A stretch of DNA of 64,000 nt from assembly GCF_900119895.1 (NCBI RefSeq), contig NZ_FQLR01000004.1:1530017-1594016 (forward strand). Direction: 5' to 3'. Source of the DNA: Collinsella phocaeensis. Its GTDB lineage: Bacteria > Actinomycetota > Coriobacteriia > Coriobacteriales > Coriobacteriaceae. The position numbers and the translations under genes were made by a program. The notes under the pieces were generated by a model. That model worked only from the letters and a program-made list of their open reading frames with translations, did no database searches and was not told the origin of the DNA. Positions within the stretch are counted from its first letter, which is position 1. Every line of letters begins with the position of its first letter. Below are positions 1 to 8,069 of this stretch, one piece after another.

Positions 1-48
1 GTCGGCGTCGAGCGACGAGACAAGGCCCCCGTAGGGGTTTGCGACCAT
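1..48 (-). CDS. Start of an unidentified leftward gene, cut by the window edge
   Basis: Only the first 16 codons are visible; they begin MVANPYGGLV and leave the window. An AGGA ribosome binding site sits seven bases before the ATG at 48. The leader immediately upstream holds two interleaved inverted repeats at 64-138. The product cannot be named from so short a stretch. It is listed because start codon, binding site and open frame agree. Confidence 0.45.
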   Translation of the reverse strand, partial: MVANPYGGLVSSLDAD

Positions 49-63
49 GGCGAATTCCTATCC

Positions 64-138
64 GCCCAAGCGGCCACCCAGCCAGGAATGTCGCCAAACA
101 TAGGACCGGGTGGCCGCTTGGGCAAATCTATGTTTGGC
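64..138. repeat. Two interleaved inverted repeats in the leader of the leftward gene
   Basis: GCCCAAGCGGCCACCC at 64-79 pairs perfectly with 108-123 (16 bp). GCCAAACATAG at 93-103 pairs perfectly with 128-138 (11 bp). The second pair starts inside the loop of the first and ends outside it, so the two stems form either a pseudoknot or mutually exclusive structures. On the minus strand the last arm ends about 15 bases before the ATG at 48. That placement suggests control of translation or termination; this is inference. Confidence 0.6.
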
Positions 139-203
139 ATCCCCATGGTACCCCGAGTGGTGTCAGGCGGGTGCGGTGAGGTTACCGCGACCCGCACGAT
201 TCG

Positions 204-1462
204 CTACTCTCGGATGCCGAAATAATGAAATAGAACGAGCATATCGTTTTCTAGAGCGTCTTGTAACGTAATTTGACACGCAATGACATGGTTGAACAAG
301 GCGAACACGTCGTATCCGTCCGTGCGACTCGGCGTAGCCGTCATACCCAACATGAAAGAAGGCTTGAAATAATTCAAAATCGCTTGATAGCTCGACGCAC
401 CCGCACGATGCGCCTCATCGATAACGATATAGTCGAAAGCCCGCGGATCGAAATCATCAAGATGCATGCAAATCGTCGAGCACATCGCGAACAGGCAGGT
501 GGCATCCTCGGCGTCAGGGTCGGCTGGATCATACAGGCCATACGAGTAATCGTCTCCCAGAAGGCGGGAATAGCTTTTCATGGATGCCGATAAGATACGT
601 TTGCGATGTGCGAGAAAGAGGATACGGGCAGGCCCCACAACCTGCACATCGAAAGCAGAGAGGTATGTTTTCCCGGTCCCCGTCGCCGAAGCGAGCAGTG
701 CACGCGGCTCGCGGCGTCGATGGAGCACGGAAAGCGCTTCGAGCGCGCTCTTCTGCATGGCGTTGGGCCGAATGTCGGGACTCGATGACATGCAGGACAC
801 CGAGGACCTGGGCACGGCTTCAAACGACCGCGCAGCCTTAGATGGAACCAGCCCGTGTTCGCGACGGTGGCACCGTAGGAATCAATCCATTCCGCAGTAA
901 GGTCGACACTCTCGACCGAATCCCATAGCCCGTCGAACTCCGAACGAATCGCATGGATCATCTCCCCGTTTTCATGCGATCTGAACAAGATATTCCACTC
1001 TTTGTTGCAGGCCAGGGCAGTCTGGGTGAGATTAGAGCTGCCGAGGATAACGGTAGCCGCTCCATCGGACTCGAAAACATATCCTTTGGCATGCAAGCTG
1101 CCCTGATAAACCCGAGTTGTGATATTGCCGTATTCGAGCAGCTTCCCAAACACTGCTGGACTATTGAAATTGAGATACGTCGAGGTGAGAATCCGGCCTT
1201 TGATACCTCGATCCCTCAGCTCGGATAGCACCTGAACGAGCATATGCAAACCGGACTCCGCGACAAATGCGACACACAGATCAAACGATTCGCAGGTAGA
1301 AAGTTCACGCTTGACAACCGATAGAACGTTCCTGCCGCGCCGCTTGTCATTGGTAACGACCTGAGGGCGATAGCCCTCCTCCGAAGGATATGCAGAATCC
1401 AGAAACGCAGTCTTCACGGCAGACAGCAACGCGGTATCGAATGAATCGCTGCGGGAACGCAT
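204..1462 (-). pseudogene. Broken PLD-domain DEAD/DEAH-box helicase
   Basis: Two minus-strand frames together make the N-terminal part of a phospholipase D-like/superfamily 2 helicase. The start ATG at 1462 has a GGAG site six bases upstream. The first frame carries a PLD motif (HAKGYVFE followed by GSSNLTQ). The frame breaks near 850-875. The second frame then carries Walker A SATGTGKT, DEAH-box IDEAHR and motif III-like MTATPSR. It stops after FHYFGIRE at 204, where intact relatives continue into a second helicase domain and often DUF3427. The gene is therefore frameshifted and truncated at its 3' end. Intact relatives act in DNA repair or phage defence; that role is family knowledge and not shown here. 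Confidence 0.8.
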
Positions 1463-1590
1463 GGCACTCCGATCTATCGATTGACGCGCCCAGGATAGCA
1501 AAACGGACCGACATGCTCGTCATCCACAATGGATCGCTTCGCCAATATGGCCAGATGCCTGTCCGGCGCCCGCAAACAGACATGCTCCCC

Positions 1591-1596
1591 TACAAT
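1591..1596 (+). promoter_or_regulatory. Candidate -10 box for the nicotinamidase-like gene
   Basis: TACAAT lies 43 bases before the start codon at 1639. No convincing -35 box is visible at the usual spacing, so the assignment rests on the hexamer and its position. Confidence 0.35.
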
Positions 1597-1638
1597 GGTC
1601 GGGACTATACGAATCCACCACCCACAAAGGAGCCCGCC

Positions 1639-2175
1639 ATGTCCCGCAACTACCTCGTCGTCATCGACATGCAGCATGATTTCGTCGACGGCGCGCTCGG
1701 CAGCGCCGAGACCCAGGCCATCGTCGACGCGGTAGCCGCGCGCGCCGCATCCTTCGACGGCACCGTCGCCTTCACCCTCGACACGCACGGCGCCGACTAC
1801 TCCGAAACCCAGGAGGGCCGCAACCTTCCGGTTCCCCACTGCATCCGCGGCACGCACGGCTGGAATCTCGTCCCCGCCCTCGAGGCCGTTCGCGCCGAGC
1901 GCGACGCGCGCGTCTTCGAGAAGCCCACGTTCGGCTCCACCGGACTCGCGCACTGGCTCGCCTCCGAGCACCGCACCGCCCCGATCGACTCCATCGAGCT
2001 CTGCGGCCTCTGCACCGACATCTGCGTGGTGAGCAACGCCCTGCTCATCAAGGCGGCGCTTCCCGAGGTCCCGCTCACCGTGAACCCCGCCCTCTGCGCC
2101 GGCGTCACCCCTGCCGCCCACGAGGCCGCACTCGCCACCATGCGCAGCTGCCAGGTGCACATCGTCGAAGGCTGA
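1639..2175 (+). CDS. pncA: Nicotinamidase-like cysteine hydrolase
   Basis: A 178-residue isochorismatase-fold protein that probably deamidates nicotinamide to nicotinate for NAD salvage. The catalytic triad is visible as Asp10 (VVIDMQHDF), Lys95 (FEKPTF) and Cys129 (CGLCTDIC). The metal ligands expected of nicotinamidases are also present: Asp48 and His50 in LDTH and His67 in PHCIRGTHG. The PHCIRGTHGWNL segment is typical of nicotinamidases rather than isochorismatases. The start at 1639 is preceded by AAAGGAG; an open frame extends further upstream without a comparable site. The gene stands alone, divergent from the broken helicase. Confidence 0.82.
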   Translation: MSRNYLVVIDMQHDFVDGALGSAETQAIVDAVAARAASFDGTVAFTLDTHGADYSETQEGRNLPVPHCIRGTHGWNLVPALEAVRAERDARVFEKPTFGSTGLAHWLASEHRTAPIDSIELCGLCTDICVVSNALLIKAALPEVPLTVNPALCAGVTPAAHEAALATMRSCQVHIVEG

Positions 2176-2288
2176 CCACCGTTCAGGTCGGCGCTTGAGC
2201 CCTCGACGTCAGGACTCAAGCCCCCCCTGCCAACGAGAGGAGCGCGAGATCGCGGCGCATCGTCCTCCACGGCAAGGGGTCGTTTCGA

Positions 2289-2443
2289 CCTCTCGCCCCC
2301 GAAGTGAGTGGATTTTTGCGAGACCTTCAGATACGCTTCGTCTAGCTAAAGTACTTATCTGGCCTTTTGACGCTGGATTCGAGCCCATATCACGGGTCTT
2401 GCGATACGATCGCGATTTTTCCACTCACTTCGGGGGCGAGAGG
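2289..2443. repeat. 155-bp palindromic element with 23-bp perfect terminal inverted repeats
   Basis: Bases 2289-2311 are the exact reverse complement of 2421-2443. The arms continue imperfectly inward: TTTTTGCGAGACC on the left faces a related GGGTCTTGCGA on the right. The element has no coding capacity and fills much of the 342-base gap between the nicotinamidase-like gene and def. Size and shape resemble a MITE or a complex palindromic repeat. The rest of the gap (2176-2288 and 2444-2517) shows nothing recognisable except the def ribosome binding site. Confidence 0.7.
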
Positions 2444-2517
2444 GCTCACCAACCCCCCCTCCTCCACCTCTTATCGCCCAGAGATGCCAAGATGCCACCG
2501 AACACCTGGAGAACCCC

Positions 2518-2928
2518 ATGATCCGACCGATCGTCACGTCCCCGCTCATGCTGCGCCTGCCGTCCGAAGACGCCACGCCCGCCGACGCCGCATGCGGTCA
2601 GGACCTGCTGGACACGCTCGCCGCCCATACGCACGAGTGCGTAGGCCTCGCCGCCAACATGATCGGGCAGCGGCGGCGCATCATCGCCGTCGACGACGGG
2701 GGCGCCCCGCTGCTCATGTACAACCCAACGATCCTCGAGCGCAGCGGCCCTTACGAGACACGCGAATCCTGCCTCTCGCTCACGGGAGAGCGCGAGACCG
2801 TACGCTACCGCACGATCAAGGTCACCTACCTCGACGCGGACTTCCGGCCTCGCACGCGCGTCTTCCATGGCTTCACCGCCCAAATCATCCAGCACGAGGT
2901 CGACCACTGCAACGGTATCGTGATCTAG
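2518..2928 (+). CDS. def: Small peptide deformylase
   Basis: A 136-residue metalloenzyme that removes the formyl group from nascent protein N termini. Motif 2 is ESCLSL (metal ligand Cys85) and motif 3 is QHEVDHCNG (His126, Glu127, His130). Motif 1 reads GLAANMIG at 43-50, with Met where classical deformylases have the conserved Gln of GxGLAAxQ. The protein also lacks the usual longer C terminus. Both traits match a compact deformylase group seen in Gram-positive bacteria, so this may be a second or specialised copy. A GGAG site precedes the ATG. Confidence 0.85.
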   Translation: MIRPIVTSPLMLRLPSEDATPADAACGQDLLDTLAAHTHECVGLAANMIGQRRRIIAVDDGGAPLLMYNPTILERSGPYETRESCLSLTGERETVRYRTIKVTYLDADFRPRTRVFHGFTAQIIQHEVDHCNGIVI

Positions 2929-3066
2929 GCGAAAGTCTCCTCGTGCGGGTGCGGGCCATCACCGCACGCCGTCGCCCACGTATCATTTTGTTTCGCGACC
3001 CCGAGCGCAGCTTCCCTCCGTTACAGTAAAACGGATATCGATTCGACACCCTAAGGAAGGAACCTT

Positions 3067-4400
3067 GTGACCCAACAGGGCAGCGCCCTCTTCCGGTGCC
3101 AAGGAAGCGCGCCCGTGCACAGCGTCATCCCCTTGGCGCTCCAACACGTGCTCGCCGCCTTCGCCGCCATCGTGACGCCCACCATCATCGTGGCGGCCGT
3201 CTGCGGCTTCACCCCAGAACAGGAGGCGCGCATCATCCAGGCCGCCCTGCTGCTCTCCGCCCTCGACACGCTCCTGCAGCAGTTCCCCCTGTTCGGGCGC
3301 ATCGGCTCGGGCCTGCCCATCGTCATGGGAGCGAGCTTCACCTTCGTCCCCGCGTTTCGCGCAATCGGTGTCGACATGGGCTTCGAGACCGTGCTCGGCG
3401 CGCAGATCGTCGGCGGCGTCCTGGTGATGGTCTGCGCGGCGCTGTTCCGCCGTATCCGGTTCCTGTTCCCGCCCGTCGTCATGGGCACCGTGATCTTCGT
3501 TATCGGGCTCTCGCTCTGCCCGGTCGCCGTCAAGTCCATGGCAGGCGGCGAGGGCGCGGAGACCTTCGGCTCGCTCGCCAACTGGATCGTCGCCCTCACC
3601 ACCTTCGCAGTCACCTTCGGCGTGGGCACCTACGCCAAGGGCACCCTCAAGCTGGGCGGCATCCTGCTCGGCATGGTGGGCGGCTTCGCGCTCGCCTGCG
3701 GCATGGGCATGGTCGACGTCTCCGGCGTCGGCAGCGCCTCCTGGTTCTCCCTGCCCGCGTTCATGCCGTTCGAGATCGTGCTCGATCCCGCGGCCTGCGC
3801 CATGATCGGGGTGGTCTCCATCGTCAACATCGTCCAGGTCATGGGCGAGCTGTCCGCCGTCACCTCGGCGAGCATGGACCGCGAGGCGACCGATGCCGAG
3901 CTCTCCGGCGGCATGATGGCCACCGGAATCGTGGGCGCCGTCGCCGCGCTCTTCGGCCCATCCCCACGGTCACCTACGGCCAGAACGTGGGCATCATCGC
4001 CGAGAACAAGGTCGTGAACCGCTCCGTCTTCACCCTCGCCGCGGCCATCCTGCTGGCAGCCGGCCTGCTGCCCAAGTTCGCCGCGCTCCTCACCGCCATC
4101 CCCCAGCCCGTCATCGGCGGTGCGACGATCGGCGTCTTCGCCACCATCGGCATGAACGGCGTCGTGATGTTCGCCCGCGAGGGCCTCTCCCAGCGCGACA
4201 CCACCCTCATGGGGCTCGCGGTCGCCTTCGGCATCGACATCGAGCAATCCGTCGGCGCGCTCGCCGGAGCCGGCATGCCCGCATGGGTGAACACCGTGCT
4301 CGGGACCTCGTCCATAGGCGTCGCCGCGGTCGTCGCGGTGGTCCTCAACCTCATCCTTCCGCGCGAGGCGCCCGCCGGGGACGCCGGCGCCCAGGAGTAG
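3067..4400 (+). pseudogene. Xanthine/uracil-type permease, frameshifted
   Basis: A nucleobase:cation symporter-2 family membrane protein, about 445 residues if the frame is restored. It starts at GTG 3067 behind AGGAAGG. The first frame covers the N-terminal transmembrane part through GIVGAVAALFGP. One base is missing near 3955-3965, and the second frame continues IPTVTYGQNVGI, which contains the family signature, to the stop at 4400. The two frames join without loss of family sequence, so a recent one-base deletion or a sequencing error are both possible. An intact protein would import xanthine, uracil or urate. The substrate cannot be read from the sequence. Confidence 0.8.
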
Positions 4401-4495
4401 GCCGCACGACGCGACGCCGGGCCGCCCGACGGCCCATCCGGCCGCACGGAGCGCCCGACCTCCCCTTCGAGACCACTAGCAAAGGAGATACACCC

Positions 4496-5431
4496 ATGAA
4501 CGTACTCAGCCTGCTCCCGTTCGACGATACCCAGCGGGCGGCCCTCATGGCCGGCGCGCCCGCCGCGACGTTCGTGCACGCCTCGCGCACCGACGTCACC
4601 GACGACCAGATCGCCCGCGCCGACGTCATCGTGGGCAACCTCGCCCCGAGCCGCCTCGCCGCCGCGACGAACCTCAAGCTGCTGCAGCTCAACTCCGCCG
4701 GCTACGACAAGTACTCAGGCCCCGGCATCCTGCCCGCGGGCGCGCAGCTCGCCTCGGCGGTGGGCGCATACGGCCAGGCGGTCTCCGAGCACATGTTAAC
4801 GATGCTCCTCTGCCTCATGAAGCGCCTGCACACCTACCGCGACGACCAGCGCGCCCACGAGTGGACCGACCGCGGCCAGGTGACCACGCTCGCCGGTGCG
4901 CGCGTGCTGGTGCTGGGCTGCGGCGACATCGGCAACCACTTCGCCCGCCTCTGCCGCGCGATGGGCGCCGAGGTCCACGGCGTGCGCCGCGGCCTGGGCG
5001 CCGCACCGGAGGGGTTCACCGCAGTCCACACCATGGACGAGCTCGACGCCCTGCTTCCCGAGCAGGACGTGGTCGCCTCCTTCCTGCCCAGCAGCCCCTC
5101 CACGAAGGGGCTTGCCGACGCCGCCTTCTTCGCGAAGATGCGCGCCGGGGCGTACTTCGTCAACGGCGGACGCGGCGACCTCGTGATCCAGGAGGACATC
5201 ATCGCGGCGCTCGAGAGCGGGCACCTCGCCGGAGCGGCGCTCGACGTCACCACGCCCGAGCCGCTTCCCGCCGACCACCCGCTGTGGGACGCTCCGGGCG
5301 CGTTCGTGACGCCGCACGTCTCCGGCCAGTTCCACCTGCCGGTCGTGCTGGACAACATCGCCGCGATCGCAGCCGAGAACATCGCCCACGTCGCAGCAGG
5401 CGAACCCGTCCGCAACGCCGTGGCCCTGTAG
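4496..5431 (+). CDS. D-2-hydroxyacid dehydrogenase family protein
   Basis: A 311-residue NAD-dependent oxidoreductase. The Rossmann motif GCGDIG is at 141-146. The catalytic set is Arg226 (NGGRGD), Glu255 (TPEPLP) and His274 (TPHVSG). The start at 4496 has an AAAGGAGA site. The gene lies 95 bases after the permease, so the two could share a transcript. The physiological 2-ketoacid or hydroxyacid substrate is unknown. A strong hairpin at 5505-5541 follows. Confidence 0.82.
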   Translation: MNVLSLLPFDDTQRAALMAGAPAATFVHASRTDVTDDQIARADVIVGNLAPSRLAAATNLKLLQLNSAGYDKYSGPGILPAGAQLASAVGAYGQAVSEHMLTMLLCLMKRLHTYRDDQRAHEWTDRGQVTTLAGARVLVLGCGDIGNHFARLCRAMGAEVHGVRRGLGAAPEGFTAVHTMDELDALLPEQDVVASFLPSSPSTKGLADAAFFAKMRAGAYFVNGGRGDLVIQEDIIAALESGHLAGAALDVTTPEPLPADHPLWDAPGAFVTPHVSGQFHLPVVLDNIAAIAAENIAHVAAGEPVRNAVAL

Positions 5432-5504
5432 GAGGGCGCACCGGGAACAGGGCGCCGGCCATATCGGCGGCCCCGCCCCATCTGCCTTGTTCGACGAAGA
5501 CCGC

Positions 5505-5541
5505 AAGCGCCCTCGCATCCCCAACGGATGCGAGGGCGCTT
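5505..5541. terminator. Hairpin terminator between convergent genes
   Basis: AAGCGCCCTCGCATCC at 5505-5520 pairs perfectly with 5526-5541 around a five-base loop. It lies between the 3' ends of the dehydrogenase and the M18 peptidase and could serve both strands. No clear T-run follows. Confidence 0.6.
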
Positions 5542-5705
5542 CGCGTTATCGGATGGATGCCTGTCGCGCAGGCGGATCCATCGGAGCGTGCCAGGAGCCT
5601 CATCGGTCGCGTCGCCGTAAGCCGGCCCCGCGCGGTACGCCCCCGCACTGCGAGGCCGGAGGCGGAGCGATCGTGCGACGGCAGCAAGGCAAGCCGCACC
5701 GGCGC

Positions 5706-7109
5706 CTACGCCCCGAGCGTGACGACCTCGGCCCCCTCGATGCGGATATCCGCCGCGTAGAACGCCTCGAGCGCGCGGATGGCGAGGGCGACGTCGTGCG
5801 ACCCGGCCGTCTCACAGCACGAATGCATCGCGAGCTGGGCGCAGCCCACGTCGACGGCGTGCAGGCTCACCTGCGTGTTGGAGATGTTGCCGAGCGTCGA
5901 GCCTCCCGCCATGTCGCTGCGGTTCGAGAAGGCCTGGTAGCGGACGCCGGCATCGTCGAGGATCCCCGTGAGCACCGCGCGGCTGAAGGCGTCCGTGCAG
6001 TAGTGCTGGTTGGCGGCCTCCTTCACCACCAGCCCGCCGTTGAGGCGCGGGCCCGCCAGCGGATCGGCGAGCTCGGGGTGCGCCGGATGCACGGCATGGG
6101 CGTTGTCGCAGCTCACCAGCATCGAGGCGGACAGCGCGCGCAGGTAGTCCTCCGCACCGAAACCCAGGGCCGCGTTCACGCGGGAAAGCGTGTCGACGAG
6201 AAGCGTCGATGCGGCCCCCTGCTTGGTCTCCGAGCCGACCTCCTCGTTGTCGAAGCACGCGAAGACCGTCACCGCCGAGGCGTTGGACGCGGCGACGAAC
6301 GCCTCGAGCGACGCGTAGGCGCACATGAGGTCGTCCAGGCGCGGCGCCGAGATGAACTCGTCGATGGCTCCCCACACGCGCCCGGCATCGCGGACGGCCA
6401 GGAACAGGTCGCGCGCGATCACCTGGTCGGGTGCGACCTCCAGCGCATCGGCGACGAGCAGGTCCAGCGACCCCGCCGCGAGGTCGCCGACGGAGACGAG
6501 CGGAAAGAGGTCGCTCGCGCGGTTGGGAGAGAAGGCCTTGTTGACGTCGCGGTTCATATGGATCGCGAGGCTCGGGATGAGCGCGACGTCGCGGTTGAGG
6601 GCCACCAGGCGGCTCTCGATGCGGCCGCCCTCCCGCACGAGCGCGCGGCCGGCGAGCGTGAGCGGGCGGTCGAACCACGTGTAGTCGATCATGCCGCCAT
6701 ACGCCTCGGTGTCCAGGCGCAGCGACCCGCCCGCCCCCTCGACCTCGGCGGCGGCCTTCACCTTGAACGTCGGGGAATCGGAGTGGGATGCGGCGAGCTG
6801 GAAGCGGTACGGGGCCCGCCTGCCGTCCGAGACGGCGGCGCCCACGGCGGGCGCCGGGACGTCGGAACCCACCCGCCACGCGATGACGCTCGAGCCGTTG
6901 CGCTGCGTGTAGTACGAACCGCCCGGGACGACGGACCACGCGGCGCCCTCCGGAAGATAGGTGAAGCCGGCCGCGTCCAGGCGCTCGCGGATGCGCGCCG
7001 CGGCGTGAAACATCGTGGGGCTGGACTCGATGAACTCGATAAGGCCGCGGGCGGCGTCCATGTCGCCCGAATCCGCCGGGGCCCCACCCCGTGCTCCAAA
7101 CATCGCCAT
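5706..7109 (-). CDS. apeB: M18 family aspartyl aminopeptidase
   Basis: A 467-residue dinuclear zinc exopeptidase that trims N-terminal acidic residues from peptides in the cytoplasm. Metal-binding segments are visible in order: ASHSDSPTFK with His109, FDNEEVGS, SCDNAHAVHP, and the C-terminal MHSCCETAGSHD. The start at 7109 is preceded by AAGGGAG; the frame stays open far upstream, but that extension has no family sequence and crosses a divergent gene. A possible -10 (TAGACT on the minus strand, 7157-7162) lies upstream. Two hairpin repeats separate it from the ABC transporter operon. Confidence 0.9.
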   Translation of the reverse strand: MAMFGARGGAPADSGDMDAARGLIEFIESSPTMFHAAARIRERLDAAGFTYLPEGAAWSVVPGGSYYTQRNGSSVIAWRVGSDVPAPAVGAAVSDGRRAPYRFQLAASHSDSPTFKVKAAAEVEGAGGSLRLDTEAYGGMIDYTWFDRPLTLAGRALVREGGRIESRLVALNRDVALIPSLAIHMNRDVNKAFSPNRASDLFPLVSVGDLAAGSLDLLVADALEVAPDQVIARDLFLAVRDAGRVWGAIDEFISAPRLDDLMCAYASLEAFVAASNASAVTVFACFDNEEVGSETKQGAASTLLVDTLSRVNAALGFGAEDYLRALSASMLVSCDNAHAVHPAHPELADPLAGPRLNGGLVVKEAANQHYCTDAFSRAVLTGILDDAGVRYQAFSNRSDMAGGSTLGNISNTQVSLHAVDVGCAQLAMHSCCETAGSHDVALAIRALEAFYAADIRIEGAEVVTLGA

Positions 7110-7181
7110 CGTGACTCCCTTCTGCGCGCCCGTGCGCGCCGATCTCGAATGCAACCAGTCTAGCGCGCGCCGCGTCGTCGG

Positions 7182-7290
7182 GGCGCGCCAATGGGGACGC
7201 ACCCTTTTGGCGCGCGCCTCGCGCACGGCCTCCCCGCGCCGGCCGGGGATAGCGGAAGCGCCAAAGGGATACGCCCCCATCGGCGCGCCG
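7182..7290. repeat. Two members of the intergenic GGGACGyACCC hairpin family
   Basis: The first hairpin (7183-7215) has arms GCGCGCCA and TGGCGCGC around a core with GGGGACGCACCC. The second (7258-7286) is an inverted, weaker copy with GGGATACGCCCCC and GGCGC arms. They sit between divergent genes, so they are not transcription terminators of either neighbour. Other members are at 14801-14833, 18063-18140, 25998-26038 and 38517-38606. Confidence 0.6.
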
Positions 7291-7319
7291 GATAGCGCGA
7301 CCGGGCGCAGCGTTTTGGG

Positions 7320-7325
7320 CATAAT
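7320..7325 (+). promoter_or_regulatory. Candidate -10 box for the ABC transporter operon
   Basis: CATAAT lies 42 bases before the ATPase start, just past the hairpin repeats. A good -35 hexamer is not evident. Confidence 0.35.
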
Positions 7326-7367
7326 AGGGGAATACGCAGAAGCGACGAAGGGACGGCGCGTCACCTC

Positions 7368-8069
7368 ATGGCATACATCGAGTTCAAGGACGTCATCAAG
7401 GCCTACGGTTCGGGCGGCGGCGAGATCCACGCCCTCGACGGGGCGAGCTTCACGGTCGAGCGCGGCGAGCTCGCGGTGGTCCTCGGCGCCTCGGGCGCCG
7501 GGAAGACCACCGCCCTCAACATCCTCGGCGGCATGGACACCGCGACCTCCGGCGCCGTCACCGTGGGCGGCCGCGAGATCTCCGCCGCCGGCGAGGCCGA
7601 GCTCGTCGACTACCGACGCGCCGACGTGGGGTTCGTCTTCCAGTTCTACAACCTCGTGCCCAACCTCACCGCGCTCGAGAACGTCGAGCTCGCGGCGCAG
7701 ATCTGCCCCGACTCGTTCGACGCCGCCGAAACGCTCGCCAAGGTGGGCCTCGCCGACCGCCAGGACAACTTCCCGGCCCAGCTCTCCGGCGGCGAGCAGC
7801 AGCGCGTCTCCATCGCCCGCGCGCTCGCGAAGAACCCCAAGCTCCTTTTGTGCGACGAGCCCACCGGCGCGCTGGACTACCAGACCGGCAAGCAGATCCT
7901 CAAGCTTTTGCAGGACACCTGCCGCACCGAGGGCATCACCGTGGTCATCATCACCCACAACTCGGCCCTCGCCCCCATGGCCGACCGCCTCATCCGCTTC
8001 AAGAGCGGCCGCGTCGTGTCCGAGGACGTCAATCCCGCGCCCACGCCGGTCGAGCAGATCGAATGGTAG
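7368..8069 (+). CDS. ABC transporter ATP-binding protein, MacB/LolD type
   Basis: A 233-residue ATPase with a complete motif set: Walker [10 protein letters not shown] at 40-48, signature LSGGEQQRV, Walker [13 protein letters not shown] and H-loop ITHN. The [16 protein letters not shown] segment is characteristic of the subfamily that powers FtsX-type permeases. Its stop overlaps the proposed start of the permease gene, so the two are translationally coupled. These systems act by mechanotransmission rather than classical import. The substrate is unknown. Confidence 0.92.
   Translation: MAYIEFKDVIKAYGSGGGEIHALDGASFTVERGELAVVLGASGAGKTTALNILGGMDTATSGAVTVGGREISAAGEAELVDYRRADVGFVFQFYNLVPNLTALENVELAAQICPDSFDAAETLAKVGLADRQDNFPAQLSGGEQQRVSIARALAKNPKLLLCDEPTGALDYQTGKQILKLLQDTCRTEGITVVIITHNSALAPMADRLIRFKSGRVVSEDVNPAPTPVEQIEW

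Noticed and set aside
2370..2400. T-arm-like GGGCTCGAATCC on the minus strand
   Set aside because: It lies inside the 155-bp palindrome and no other tRNA arm is present.
4400..4440. GGGCCG/CGGCCC hairpin after the permease
   Set aside because: The stem is short, lacks a T-run and may be chance in GC-rich sequence.
5706..7958. Longer start for the M18 aminopeptidase
   Set aside because: The extension crosses the divergent ABC ATPase gene and the hairpin repeats; the ATG at 7109 has the ribosome binding site.
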